A stretch of DNA of 64,000 bases. It comes from CAG-411 sp050875145. GTDB lineage: Bacteria > Bacillota > Clostridia > Lachnospirales > Lachnospiraceae. Of the stretch, positions 28,239 through 37,663 are shown piece after piece. Location: contig JBNMLH010000001.1 of NCBI GenBank assembly GCA_050875145.1, forward strand, positions 248,001 through 312,000, in the 5' to 3' direction. The notes under the pieces were generated by a model. The model was given only the letters and a program-made list of their open reading frames with translations. It ran no database searches and was not told where the DNA came from. Position numbers and translations under genes: made by a program. Within the stretch, counting starts at the first letter, position 1, and each line of letters opens with the position of its first letter.

Positions 28239-28889
28239 ATGAAATACGAATTAGCTATATTTGATATGGATGGTACAATTTTAAACACACTGGAAGACTT
28301 AGCAGACAGCCTGAACGCTGCCCTTACTCATTTTTCCTATCCTACCCGTACGTTAGAAGAAGTGCGATGTTTTGTAGGAAATGGACTTATGAAATTATTG
28401 GAACGTGGTGTTCCCGCAAACACCTCTCCAGAAGACATACAAAAAGTATTCGACTATTTTATGCCATACTATCAGGAGCACTGTGCAATCAAAACCAGAC
28501 CCTATGACGGTATTTTGGACACCATTCAAAAAATCCGCAACGCAGGAATTAAAACGGCTGTAGTATCTAATAAAGCAGATGCCGCTGTGCAAGATTTATG
28601 CATTCAATATTTTCCAGGATTATTTGATTATGCCATTGGAGAAAAGAAGGGCAACGCAAGAAAACCTGCTCCTGATGCAGTAAACGAAACACTACAAGTT
28701 TTGAATTTCAAAAAAGAACAGGCCGTTTATATTGGTGATTCCGATGTAGACCTTGCAACTGCAAAAAATGCAAACCTAGATTGTATTGCAGTAGCATGGG
28801 GATTCCGAGATAAAACATTTTTAAAAGAACATGGTGCAACCTGTATTATTGACACACCAGAGCAACTGACTGCACTACTGGATAAATAA
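28239..28889 (+). CDS. HAD-family phosphatase, phosphoglycolate phosphatase-like
   Basis: 216 residues. HAD motif I FDMDGTILNT, motif II VVSNK, motif III Lys (KGNARKPAP) and motif IV YIGDSDVDLATA are all present, with a helical C1 cap between I and II as in Gph/PpaX. The start is ATG 28239; GGAGG in front of it overlaps an earlier ATG at 28227. Likely housekeeping removal of phosphoglycolate or related phosphoesters. Confidence 0.88.
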   Translation: MKYELAIFDMDGTILNTLEDLADSLNAALTHFSYPTRTLEEVRCFVGNGLMKLLERGVPANTSPEDIQKVFDYFMPYYQEHCAIKTRPYDGILDTIQKIRNAGIKTAVVSNKADAAVQDLCIQYFPGLFDYAIGEKKGNARKPAPDAVNETLQVLNFKKEQAVYIGDSDVDLATAKNANLDCIAVAWGFRDKTFLKEHGATCIIDTPEQLTALLDK

Positions 28890-28911
28890 TCTATACTTTT
28901 TATAATAAAAT

Positions 28912-28955
28912 AAATGCCAATTCATAGGAAAGCTACAAATCCCCTATGAATTGAC
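28912..28955. terminator. Hairpin between gph-like and trpA genes
   Basis: CAATTCATAGG pairs with CCTATGAATTG across a short loop between convergent genes. The T-run is weak, so its strength as a terminator is uncertain. Confidence 0.6.
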
Positions 28956-29018
28956 ATGATCTATTAGTATTATAATCGAAATAAGCTTTCTCTTATATAT
29001 ATCACATCTTAGTTCAAC

Positions 29019-29795
29019 CTATGCTCGCAAACATGCTTCTTTCATCTCTTTTACATATTTCGCAATCTCTGCTGGTGCGGCTTCTCCATGAGCTGCACAC
29101 AATTTCACAATCGCAGAACCAACGATGACTCCATCTGCCTGCTTTGCCATCTTTTCTGCCTGCTCCGGAGTAGAAATACCAAATCCCACTGCGCAAGGAA
29201 TATCATTTACTTCCTTTACTTTCTTAACCATAGCACCAATGTCTGTTGTAATATTAGAACGCACACCGGTTACACCAAGGGACGATACACAGTATACAAA
29301 TCCATTTGCCTCTTTCGCAATCATCGTAATACGTTCCTCTGAGGTAGGTGCAATCATAGAAATCAAATCCACATCATACTGTTTACACACTGCATCAAAT
29401 TCTTCTTTTTCTTCGAATGGAATGTCTGGTAAGATAATGCCGTCAATGCCTACTTCCTGACAATTTTTCATGAACCGTTCTGCACCATAGGAAAATACAA
29501 CATTGGCATAAGTCATAAATACCAGTGGAATGGTGACAGTCTGACGCAATTCCTTTACCATTGCAAATACATCATCTGTTGTGATTTTATTCTTTAATGC
29601 GCGAATGTTTGCCTCCTGAATTACAGGACCTTCTGCTGTAGGGTCAGAAAATGGAATCCCCAGTTCAATCAAGTCTGCTCCTGCCTGAACCATCTCGATA
29701 ACAGCCTTCTTTGTGGTATCTAATGTAGGGTCCCCACAGGTAATAAAAGGAATAAATGCCTTTCCATTTTCAAATGCTTTCTTAATGTTACTCAT
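29019..29795 (-). CDS. trpA: Tryptophan synthase alpha subunit
   Basis: 258 residues from ATG 29795, 8 bases into the end of trpB. Family signatures: FITCGDPTLDTT, DLIELGIPFSDPTAEGPVIQ with the catalytic Glu and Asp, and CVSSLGVTGVRSNI in the C-terminal half. It cleaves indole-3-glycerol phosphate to indole, which is channelled to TrpB. Overlap with trpB means coupled translation. Confidence 0.97.
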   Translation of the reverse strand: MSNIKKAFENGKAFIPFITCGDPTLDTTKKAVIEMVQAGADLIELGIPFSDPTAEGPVIQEANIRALKNKITTDDVFAMVKELRQTVTIPLVFMTYANVVFSYGAERFMKNCQEVGIDGIILPDIPFEEKEEFDAVCKQYDVDLISMIAPTSEERITMIAKEANGFVYCVSSLGVTGVRSNITTDIGAMVKKVKEVNDIPCAVGFGISTPEQAEKMAKQADGVIVGSAIVKLCAAHGEAAPAEIAKYVKEMKEACLRA

Positions 29796-30972
29796 ATAAA
29801 TCCTCCCCTCTGTAGCGGGCGATTGCTGCACAATCCTTGTCGCCACGTCCTGAAATATTGATTACCATAATCTCGTCTTTGCTCATTGTTTTTGCCATTT
29901 TCATTGCATGTGCCACGGCATGTGCACTTTCAATAGCAGGAATGATACCCTCAATTCTGGAAAGATATTCAAATGCTTCTACTGCTTCATCATCTGTAAC
30001 TGCCACATATTCTGCCCTTCCAATATCATGAAGATATGCATGTTCCGGTCCAATTCCCGGGTAATCCAGTCCTGCTGAAATAGAATACACTGGCGCAATC
30101 TGTCCATACTCATCCTGACAGAAGTAAGATTTCATACCATGGAAAATACCAAGCTTTCCTGTATTGATTGTGGCTGCTGTTTCAAAGGTATCAATGCCCC
30201 TTCCTGCTGCCTCACATCCAATCAAACGAACACCTTTATCTTCGATAAAATTGTAAAATGCTCCAATGGCATTGGAACCACCACCAACACATGCTAATAC
30301 TGCATCTGGAAGTCGTCCTTCCTTTTCCAAAACCTGCTGTTTGATTTCCTTACTGATGACCGCCTGAAAATCACGGACAATCGTTGGAAATGGATAAGGT
30401 CCCATAACAGAACCCAGTACATAATGGGTATCTTCTATTCTGGCAGTCCATTCACGAAAGGTTTCTGAAACCGCATCTTTCAAAGTAGCAGTCCCACTTT
30501 CTACTGGATGTACCTTTGCCCCAAGTAAACGCATACGATATACATTTAATGCCTGTCTTTCACAGTCTTCTTTTCCCATGAAAATTTCACATTCCATGCC
30601 CATCATAGCGGCTACCGTTGCGGTTGCCACACCATGCTGTCCTGCACCAGTCTCTGCAATGACTCTTGTTTTTCCCATTCGCTTTGCCAAAAGCATCTGT
30701 CCAATTACGTTGTTGATTTTATGTGCTCCTGTATGATTTAAGTCTTCACGCTTTAAGTAAATCTTTGGTCCACCTAAATCTTTTGTCATATGCTCTGCAT
30801 AATACAAACGACTTGGACGTCCTGCATACTCATTCAGCATCGTTTCTAATTCTTTATTAAACTCTGGATCATCTTTGTATTTTTTATATGCTTCCTCCAG
30901 TTCCAACATAGCATTCATCAATGTTTCCGGAATATACTGTCCACCGTGTATTCCAAATCTTCCTTTTGACAT
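29788..30972 (-). CDS. trpB: Tryptophan synthase beta subunit
   Basis: 394 residues from ATG 30972 (an upstream extension of the frame has no ribosome site). The PLP Lys is in NHTGAHKINN; GGGSNAIGAF binds the PLP phosphate; ETGAGQHGVATAT is the active-site loop. It joins indole and serine to tryptophan. Only trpB and trpA are here; trpE, G, D, C and F are not in the window. The unit is controlled by a UGG T-box about 300 bases upstream. Confidence 0.97.
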   Translation of the reverse strand: MSKGRFGIHGGQYIPETLMNAMLELEEAYKKYKDDPEFNKELETMLNEYAGRPSRLYYAEHMTKDLGGPKIYLKREDLNHTGAHKINNVIGQMLLAKRMGKTRVIAETGAGQHGVATATVAAMMGMECEIFMGKEDCERQALNVYRMRLLGAKVHPVESGTATLKDAVSETFREWTARIEDTHYVLGSVMGPYPFPTIVRDFQAVISKEIKQQVLEKEGRLPDAVLACVGGGSNAIGAFYNFIEDKGVRLIGCEAAGRGIDTFETAATINTGKLGIFHGMKSYFCQDEYGQIAPVYSISAGLDYPGIGPEHAYLHDIGRAEYVAVTDDEAVEAFEYLSRIEGIIPAIESAHAVAHAMKMAKTMSKDEIMVINISGRGDKDCAAIARYRGEDLYE

Positions 30973-31042
30973 ACTGTTACCTCCTGTTTTTAATAGACTT
31001 TTTTGGTAAATCACGTTACAAGGCATTTTCCCAGTAACAGAA

Positions 31043-31106
31043 CAAAGTGGACAAGTCCACTTCAACTTCCAAAATCCCTCATTCATGAGGGACTTGCTCC
31101 ACTTTG
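31043..31106. repeat. Inverted-repeat element, family 1, copy A
   Basis: A 64-base imperfect inverted repeat: CAAAGTGGACAAGTCC at one end and GGACTTGCTCCACTTTG at the other. It lies between the T-box and trpB. Related copies are at 34186-34247 and 44028-44090. Confidence 0.7.
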
Positions 31107-31219
31107 CGTGCCAGATGCGTGTTGCATGCTTTTGCAACAATACACCTTACGCATCTACTCTGTACGCTATTTTACTAAAACTCGTACCTCGTTAAGTAAA
31201 ATATGTGTGTGCACATCCC

Positions 31220-31271
31220 TGCGGAGCGTTTTTGCTTTATAGGACGAACTTTCCTACAAAGCAAAAAAAGC
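31220..31271. repeat. Inverted-repeat element, family 2, copy A
   Basis: GCGGAGCGTTTTTGCTTTATAGGA pattern: a hairpin with arms TTTTTGCTTTATAGGA and TCCTACAAAGCAAAAA, directly abutting the T-box terminator. Related copies at 41231-41280 and 50069-50119. Confidence 0.65.
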
Positions 31272-31547
31272 CTCCTATCCTACTTTCATAGGACAGGAGA
31301 CATCATATACGAATCTCTTGCGGTACCACCTATCTTTATGCAAAACTGCATACACTCTGCTCGTGCAACATGACACGCTCTCCCTGTAACGTAGGAGCTA
31401 CGTCGGACATTACTAAGTCAACCTACGACTGTTCTTTCCGCCCTTATGAGTCCATTCACAAAAAGTGGTCTTGCTATCTTCCCACCAACCGATAACTCTC
31501 TGTATTTCCCATACTCTCTGCTACTCTTCTCAATCATTGGTTTCTTC
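31262..31547 (-). promoter_or_regulatory. T-box riboswitch, tryptophan-specific (UGG), controlling trpBA
   Basis: On the minus strand the leader has the conserved T-box sequence AGGTGGTACCGC (31320-31331) that pairs with the uncharged tRNA end. It then has a terminator hairpin (CTCCTGTCCTAT ... ATAGGAG then a T-run, 31263-31300). Stem I contains GUGAA-UGG-ACUC, the usual specifier setting, with UGG at 31452-31454, the codon for tryptophan. When charged tRNA-Trp is scarce, uncharged tRNA should stabilise the antiterminator and let trpBA be read. Confidence 0.92.
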
Positions 31548-31553
31548 TTTACT

Positions 31554-31582
31554 AGGATACTCCTTCTATTCTCAAATGTCAA
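31554..31582 (-). promoter_or_regulatory. Promoter of the T-box/trpBA transcript
   Basis: On the minus strand: perfect TTGACA (31577-31582), 17-base spacer, TATCCT (31554-31559), placing the RNA start near 31547 at the edge of the T-box leader. Confidence 0.7.
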
Positions 31583-31629
31583 TGGTAATAAAAAAGTTTT
31601 TGAAACAGTTCTTTCATAAACAGTTACAG

Positions 31630-31658
31630 TTGACAGCTTATATCTTTTATGCTATATT
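31630..31658 (+). promoter_or_regulatory. Promoter of the padR operon
   Basis: Perfect TTGACA, 17-base spacer, TATATT. It fires away from the trp T-box promoter and would start RNA near 31665. Confidence 0.7.
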
Positions 31659-31668
31659 TACTTCAGCA

Positions 31669-31681
31669 GTCGTACTACGAC
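31669..31681. promoter_or_regulatory. Likely PadR operator
   Basis: A perfect palindrome GTCGTA-C-TACGAC sits at the predicted +1 of the padR promoter. It is followed by a second imperfect dyad (CATAGTATG ... CGTAGCATATG). PadR proteins usually repress their own promoter through such dyads; assignment is by position. Confidence 0.5.
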
Positions 31682-31722
31682 AGTCATAGTATGCCAGACG
31701 TAGCATATGGGGAGGTGAGTTT

Positions 31723-32067
31723 ATGGTCTGTATTAGCAGTGACATCATTCGTGGTTACAACGATACTATTATATTATTTTTGCTTATGAAAAAGCCTTCT
31801 TATGGCTATGAAATTTCCAAACAGATCAGGCAGATTTCAGAAGAAAAATATATAATCAAAGAGACTACTTTATATTCTGCCTTTACCAGAATGGAGAAAA
31901 ACGGCTATGTAGAATCTTATCAGGATAGTAACAACGAAACCGGTAAACGAAGGACCTACTATCGCATTACGGAAGAAGGCAGAAATTATTATCAGTTAAA
32001 GTGTGAAGAATGGAAAGTGACACAAGATGTCATACAACGTTTTATCTGTAGCAACTCGGAGAAATAA
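31723..32067 (+). CDS. PadR-family transcriptional repressor
   Basis: 114 residues: winged-helix PadR domain with ILFLLMKKPSYGYEISKQI, LYSAFTRMEKNGYVES and RRTYYRITEEGRNYY, and a short C-terminal helix. GGGGAGGTG lies just upstream of ATG. It is followed by a membrane protein and a DUF4097 protein on the same strand; this trio is a common Firmicute module in which PadR represses envelope-related genes. Confidence 0.9.
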   Translation: MVCISSDIIRGYNDTIILFLLMKKPSYGYEISKQIRQISEEKYIIKETTLYSAFTRMEKNGYVESYQDSNNETGKRRTYYRITEEGRNYYQLKCEEWKVTQDVIQRFICSNSEK

Positions 32068-32215
32068 ATCCACAGAGTAAAATAGAAATTTTTGCTGTTA
32101 CAAGTTGAAAATATTCATTCGGATTGTGAGAATGTAAAATACACAACAATCCATTTTATCAATAATTTCGCATACCAATCTAAAAAATATTTATATTAGG
32201 AAAGGGAGTATTTAT

Positions 32216-33226
32216 ATGGAAACCATTCAAACTTATTTGGAAAATATGTTTCGGACACTTCCAGCTACTGCAGAAGTGCTTCGAGCAAAAGATGAACTTT
32301 ACCAAATGATGGAGGACAAATATCTAGAGTTAAAAAAAGAAGGAAAAAGCGAAAATGAAGCCATTGGTATTGTAATTTCCGAATTTGGAAATCTAAATGA
32401 AATTGCAGAGGATCTTGGCATAAAAAATGTCATTACTTTAAAAAAGGAACACAAAGAATCTGGAAAATTACTTTCTCTGGAAGAAATCAAATTATATTTA
32501 AAGAAGAAAAAAACGAGTTCCTTCTTTCTGGCATTTGGCGTACTACTCTGTATTGTATCTTGCATCGGTCCTATTATAGGAGATGCAATTGCAAACCGAG
32601 CCAATACTTTTTCGGATGGTCTGCAAGCCATTGGTGTTATTGCTATGTTTTTGTGTATTGCAATTGCTGTCGGTTGTTTCGTTTATTCCGATGCAATGCT
32701 GCAAAAGTGGAAAACTTGGAAATCCGAACCATGTAGCATCAGCGAAGAAACCGCTAGTTCTATAAAAACAGAATACGAAACTGTTCAAATGAAATATACT
32801 CTATTATTAACACTTGGCATTGCACTTTGTATTCTTTGTTCTGCTCCAGCTATATTAATTGATACAATGAACCCCTCCTACTTTTGGGAAAATATGTCCG
32901 GTGCTTTTGTTTTACTATTCATTGGTTTTGGTGTATTTTTCATTGTATTTAGCCAAAATCAAAAATCTGCTTATAGTAAAATATTAAAATTGAATGGTAC
33001 AATGGATGCCGCTTACTTTTCTGCTCAAAAACACAATACTACTGTAGCTTATAAAAATCCAATCGTAAACGCCGTTATGTCTTTATATTGGACCACGATA
33101 ACTTGTATTTATCTTTGCTGGAGTTTTCTAACCTTTGATTGGCACATTTCCTGGATACTCTGGCCTGTTGCTGCTTTGGTATATTCCTTCCTTAAACTAT
33201 TATTTCAATCAAATAAGGAACAGTAA
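32216..33226 (+). CDS. Membrane protein with DUF1700/permease-prefix N-terminal domain
   Basis: 336 residues. The N-terminal 85 residues (ETIQTYLENMFRTLPATAEVLRAKDELYQMMEDKY ... SENEAIGIVISEFGNLNEIAEDLG) match the permease-prefix/DUF1700 helical domain. Six membrane segments follow (about 105-325). It sits between PadR and the DUF4097 protein. It probably works with them in an envelope-stress or antimicrobial response; the exact role is not known. Confidence 0.8.
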   Translation: METIQTYLENMFRTLPATAEVLRAKDELYQMMEDKYLELKKEGKSENEAIGIVISEFGNLNEIAEDLGIKNVITLKKEHKESGKLLSLEEIKLYLKKKKTSSFFLAFGVLLCIVSCIGPIIGDAIANRANTFSDGLQAIGVIAMFLCIAIAVGCFVYSDAMLQKWKTWKSEPCSISEETASSIKTEYETVQMKYTLLLTLGIALCILCSAPAILIDTMNPSYFWENMSGAFVLLFIGFGVFFIVFSQNQKSAYSKILKLNGTMDAAYFSAQKHNTTVAYKNPIVNAVMSLYWTTITCIYLCWSFLTFDWHISWILWPVAALVYSFLKLLFQSNKEQ

Positions 33227-33271
33227 TAGGCGATTGCCTAAAGAACAATAAGAAAGAGAGGACTTCGTATT

Positions 33272-34078
33272 ATGGGTAAAAAAATATACATCACAATTCT
33301 ATGTATCATTACGATTTTCTGCATCTGCTTTGGAATTTTTCGCTTTTATGGAAATTTCTCAAACTGGAACGCAGGAAATGAAAAACAAGGAAAAGTAGAA
33401 GAAAAGGAACTCACTGCATTTGAGAACTTAGAGCTTGATTTAGATACTACTGATATTACATTAAAGCAAGAAGGTACTACTTATACTATTTCTTATCAAT
33501 TTCAAAATGAAACAGAACCAACTATATCAAACAAAGATGGTCTATTAAAAATTAAACAGAAGACAAAAGCTTCAAACTTTTTTAAAAATATACCTAATAA
33601 GAGAAAAGCACATATCACAATTACAGTTCCTACCAACGCAACCTTTTCTTCCTTGGTTCTTTCCAATGATGTAGGAAGTGTAAAAATCGATTCGATACAG
33701 GCTCAAAAGATGAATATAACCGGTTCTGTAGGTGATTTGAAGATAAAAAATTGTTCTGGAAAGGATTTTACTTGTGAAAATGATGTGGGCGATAGCAAAA
33801 TAGAGAATTGCTCTTTTACTAATATGAAAGTAACAGGAAACACAGGAAATATAAAACTGAACTCTTGCGTTTTTTCTACCTTAAATAGTAACAACGATAT
33901 TGGTGATATAAAGGTCACAAAATGTGCAAACCTAACAGACTACAATATGGATTTCACTACGGACCTTGGCTCCATTCGCGTAGGAAAGAAAAAGCAAGGA
34001 ACCTCTTACCATGCCACTGGATCAACTCAAAAATATATTACTTTAAAAACCGATTTGGGAGATATAAAACTTGAGTAA
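33272..34078 (+). CDS. DUF4097-type adhesin-like beta-repeat protein
   Basis: 268 residues with one N-terminal membrane helix (about 4-24) and then a right-handed beta-helix-like array of short repeats (LVLSNDVGSVKIDS, MNITGSVGDLKIKN, FTCENDVGDSKIEN, MKVTGNTGNIKLNS), ending in TDLGDIKLE. This is the DUF4097/LiaF-like pattern. Third gene of the PadR module; the extracellular part probably lies just outside the membrane. Confidence 0.82.
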   Translation: MGKKIYITILCIITIFCICFGIFRFYGNFSNWNAGNEKQGKVEEKELTAFENLELDLDTTDITLKQEGTTYTISYQFQNETEPTISNKDGLLKIKQKTKASNFFKNIPNKRKAHITITVPTNATFSSLVLSNDVGSVKIDSIQAQKMNITGSVGDLKIKNCSGKDFTCENDVGDSKIENCSFTNMKVTGNTGNIKLNSCVFSTLNSNNDIGDIKVTKCANLTDYNMDFTTDLGSIRVGKKKQGTSYHATGSTQKYITLKTDLGDIKLE

Positions 34079-34096
34079 GTAGTAGCCGCAAATCAC

Positions 34097-34149
34097 AAAA
34101 AGAGTAGGCAGCAAATTGCTATGCTAGTAGCACGCTGCTCTACTCTTTT
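34097..34149 (+). terminator. Terminator of the padR operon
   Basis: AAAAGAGTAGGCAGC pairs with GCTGCTCTACTCTTTT over a 20-base loop, 20 bases after the DUF4097 stop. Confidence 0.75.
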
Positions 34150-34185
34150 ATTGTTTCAAAGATTATACAATACACATCTGGCAAA

Positions 34186-34247
34186 CAAAGTGGACAAGCC
34201 CTTATGTAATATAAATTACAAAAAATCTTAGTAGGCTTATCCACTTT
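34186..34247. repeat. Inverted-repeat element, family 1, copy B
   Basis: CAAAGTGGACAAGCC at the left and GGCTTATCCACTTT at the right, the same termini as the copies at 31043 and 44028, with an unrelated AT-rich centre. Confidence 0.65.
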
Positions 34248-34266
34248 TTTCCCCAGAAAACGTTTC

Positions 34267-36297
34267 TTAAGATAATGCTTCTGGTTTTTCTACCGCATAA
34301 TCAGAAAAGCTTCCACTACTTCCTGCATCACTATCTTTGGATGTTTCACTATAACTACTTACAGTAACTTTCACTTTACTATTTCCTTTCACCAAGGTAT
34401 TTCCATCTTTATCTACAATCGTGACTTTATTTCCATTCTTGTCAACAATATTTCCTGCATTGTAAAGATTGGTTACTGTACTATCTCCAGTTACTACCCA
34501 TGTAGAATCTTTACTAATGGAAAGATTGCAGGTGCCATCTCCACCATTTCCCGCATTACTTTCATCTTGTACAACTGCACCCATCAATTTACTTCCATTT
34601 GTCATATAAAACTTCAGGTTGCTGATGCTGTCCCATAAAATATCACCTTCCATATTCTGCTTACTTGCGGTAAAATTACAATCTGCTCCATTGCTTCCTG
34701 CACTTCCCCAACCTCTTGCATTGGAATTACCTGTACATTTTAAGAAAAAGTCATTATCCTTTGCATATGTAATGTCTACATTTTCAATATAAAAAGTAGA
34801 TTCCGTATTAGTTGTATAGAACATTCCACCAGCCTTTGCAGTCAAGCTACCTCCTACCATTTCAAAGGTACTGTTTCCTACCTCTGAATCTCCTGACATA
34901 CTTTGATATAAGATTACATTCCACTTACAATCATTTTGCTCATTGTCTCCCATATTTCCTGTCAGATCACAATCATAAAGTCTGAGACTGTTTAATCCTT
35001 CTATACAAACTGCCTCTGAATGATTTGCCGTAAGTTTTGCCTTATTTACTGCAATATCTGCCGTGCAATAAATAGCTGGGGAACCGGTTCCATTGGAAGT
35101 ATAGGTTCCTTGATCCACAACCATTGTACCACCGCCACGGTCACTTCGGATTGCAGCTGCCGATTCCCCTTGTGTTGTTGCAGTTACATTCCATGCATAT
35201 AAACTTCCGCCACCAGCAGCGTGTAGTCCGCCAGAAGTATCCTGTTTTGTATTGATTGTTGTATCCGCTACATAAACCTTACTATCTCCATAGGCAAATA
35301 CACCAGCTCCTCCAGCCGCATCTGTATCAATAGAGGTATTGGATACATAGGTTGTTCCACCTGTTCCCAATACGGCTGCACCAACACCATAAAAACTGGA
35401 ATTGTCTCCACCAGTGCTATCTGATGAGTTTCTCTTAATTTTTGCATCAGAAACGGTCACCGTTCCATCCTTGACCAATATTGCATTTTCATCTGTTCCT
35501 GTAGAGGAAACCGTTTCACCTTTTACCGAACTATCTTTACTATACTCCTTCGTTGCCGTATAGGAAACATTGCTGCTTTGTTCACCCATCCCCGGTGCTC
35601 CTCCATCATTTTCAGCTGAGCTTACTTCCATATCCAAAATGGTCACTTCTGTAACATTACCCTTTTTATCAATGGTCAAACGTACTACATCTCCCACTGC
35701 TAAAGTCGCTTCCTTTTTATCTTCTTCTTTTATGGTAGTCTTGCTACTCATATGGACAGTAGCAACGGTATCACTTTCTACAAACTGCTCTTTAGAACCA
35801 CCCATACCACCTGGTGCATTTCCATTGCCCCCCTGTGGTGCATTATTCTTAGAATCTGATGCCTGCTCACTACTTGGTTTTTCCGGCATCTGTTGTTCCG
35901 TCTTATTTTGTGTATCTGATTTTTCTGTAGAGTCTCCACTTGTTCCATTTGCACTTTCTGACTTTTCTGGAGCCTCTCCATCCGTTCCATTTACATTTCC
36001 CGGCTTTTCTGGTACCTGTCCATCCGTTCCACTTGCATTTTCTGGTTTCTCTGGTGCATTTCCGCCAGCACCCTGTCCATTTTCAGGTGCCATTCCCATA
36101 CCAGAAGAACCAGAAGAAGAAATTGCACCCATCGTAACCGTAACTACATTTCCATCTACACTTGCCACTTCTGCTACTACTGTTGTGTCCGAAAGTTCTA
36201 CACCTTTTGATTTACTTGCACAACCACTAACACTTGTAAGCATTGTAGCTGTCACCATCATTGCCATCGTTTTTTTTATCCATGTCTTATTTCTCAT
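34267..36297 (-). CDS. Surface lipoprotein with acidic Gly/Pro repeat region and parallel beta-helix
   Basis: 676 residues from ATG 36297 (9 bases after AGGAG). Signal peptide with lipobox SVSGCASK. A beta-strand region (VVAEVASVDGNVVTVTM) is interrupted by a low-complexity segment of about 120 residues with repeats such as PEKPENASGTDGQVPEKPGN. From about residue 260 a right-handed beta-helix follows, with repeated AILVKDGTVTVSDAKI-like rungs rich in Asn, Thr and Gly. It resembles Lachnospiraceae carbohydrate-binding or adhesin-like lipoproteins, but no catalytic site is recognised. Expected on the outer membrane leaflet. Confidence 0.78.
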   Translation of the reverse strand: MRNKTWIKKTMAMMVTATMLTSVSGCASKSKGVELSDTTVVAEVASVDGNVVTVTMGAISSSGSSGMGMAPENGQGAGGNAPEKPENASGTDGQVPEKPGNVNGTDGEAPEKSESANGTSGDSTEKSDTQNKTEQQMPEKPSSEQASDSKNNAPQGGNGNAPGGMGGSKEQFVESDTVATVHMSSKTTIKEEDKKEATLAVGDVVRLTIDKKGNVTEVTILDMEVSSAENDGGAPGMGEQSSNVSYTATKEYSKDSSVKGETVSSTGTDENAILVKDGTVTVSDAKIKRNSSDSTGGDNSSFYGVGAAVLGTGGTTYVSNTSIDTDAAGGAGVFAYGDSKVYVADTTINTKQDTSGGLHAAGGGSLYAWNVTATTQGESAAAIRSDRGGGTMVVDQGTYTSNGTGSPAIYCTADIAVNKAKLTANHSEAVCIEGLNSLRLYDCDLTGNMGDNEQNDCKWNVILYQSMSGDSEVGNSTFEMVGGSLTAKAGGMFYTTNTESTFYIENVDITYAKDNDFFLKCTGNSNARGWGSAGSNGADCNFTASKQNMEGDILWDSISNLKFYMTNGSKLMGAVVQDESNAGNGGDGTCNLSISKDSTWVVTGDSTVTNLYNAGNIVDKNGNKVTIVDKDGNTLVKGNSKVKVTVSSYSETSKDSDAGSSGSFSDYAVEKPEALS

Positions 36298-36556
36298 AAA
36301 AATCATCTCCTATTCCCTACTTCAAATAATTAAATTTCAGTTTCCAGGTAGCATTCTTTGCTTGTTGAAAACAGTATATACTATTTTTTACTTTCTTGGG
36401 GGATTTTCACAAAAGCTACATAAACAGTTCAGAAGCTGGACACAAATAGACAAAAAGGAGACTCTACTTTAAAATTATTGCATTTTTGCCGATATAATAT
36501 AATATACTTATCTGTAAAAGACACATATATTTACAATAGGAGGAGAGGGGATATTT

Positions 36557-37507
36557 ATGGATTACCAAACAATGCAACGCTTCGAATCACTGATTCGAAC
36601 CAAGCAATTATCACAAAATGAAAGAGAAGAACACAGGTTAAAATTATTTTCTTTCTTACTTCCAGAATTGATAGAATGCGAAAAAAAGTTTTCTTTCTTA
36701 CATCTAGCAAAATCTATTACTCTGGAAGAACGTGCCACAGATATTACAAAGGCACTTATGGCGGCGGATGAAGATTCACAGTTAATCGATTGTATCATAC
36801 AGCTAAAAGAAACTGCACCTCAACTATTTTCACATTCTACTGAGGTTTGCTATGTTTCTATGTTTATCATGGAACAGGAAAAGGAATTAACAACAGCTTC
36901 CATACGTCAGCTAAAATTATATTATAAAGATGTACTCCATCTTGGAATTGCAGGAATTTTACATGATATCGGAAAATTCAACCCGAATGATAAAACAGTC
37001 ATTGAACGTAAAGAAACGATGACAGCTCTGGAAAAACAACAATACCGAGGTCATGTAATTAACAGCAATGGGCTGCTAAAAAAGAAAAAACTGGATGTTT
37101 CTATTACACAAGGAATTTTGCAACATCATGAAACTTGCGATGGACATGGTTTTCCTCTCAATCTACATGATAGCAACATTGGCGAAACCGGTAAAATGCT
37201 TGCAATCGCTGATTTTTATGCCCATTGGATGGAACAATCCGATATGCCAGACAGGACAGACCCTTTTGCAGTTTCCTATATTTTAAACGCAAAAAGTAAT
37301 CTTTATGATATAAATCTTATAAAAAAGTTTTGCACTGGATTTTTAACCAGCTTGGTTGGTCAAAAAGTTCTTCTAAGTGACAAATCCGAAGCAACATTTT
37401 TAAGTCTCAATGAAAAACAGCCTAGAAAATCACAGGTTGAAATACAAGGAAAACAATACAACTTAGAAAAAGAAAGTACATTAGAAATCGTGAAAGTCAT
37501 TTCCTAA
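36557..37507 (+). CDS. HD-GYP-like domain protein
   Basis: 316 residues. The central domain has HSTEVCYVSMFI, GILHDIGKFNPND (HD pair, about residue 138), and QGILQHHETCDGHGFP, the HHExxDGxGYP motif with Phe for Tyr. These motifs define HD-GYP phosphodiesterases that degrade cyclic di-GMP. There is no receiver or sensor domain; the N-terminal 95 residues are helical, of unknown type. The metal-binding His and Asp are kept, so activity is plausible. Confidence 0.82.
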   Translation: MDYQTMQRFESLIRTKQLSQNEREEHRLKLFSFLLPELIECEKKFSFLHLAKSITLEERATDITKALMAADEDSQLIDCIIQLKETAPQLFSHSTEVCYVSMFIMEQEKELTTASIRQLKLYYKDVLHLGIAGILHDIGKFNPNDKTVIERKETMTALEKQQYRGHVINSNGLLKKKKLDVSITQGILQHHETCDGHGFPLNLHDSNIGETGKMLAIADFYAHWMEQSDMPDRTDPFAVSYILNAKSNLYDINLIKKFCTGFLTSLVGQKVLLSDKSEATFLSLNEKQPRKSQVEIQGKQYNLEKESTLEIVKVIS

Positions 37508-37663
37508 AAATGACTTTCATTCACATTTATACGAACAATGAAATTAAACTTCCTGCTTACATGAATTTCTTTTAATTCTTTCTATTAACTGAAAGAATTT
37601 ATGTTTTTTTCTTAATGCAATCATTCATTTAGCAAGCATATATTTTGGAAAGGGGATTTTAAT

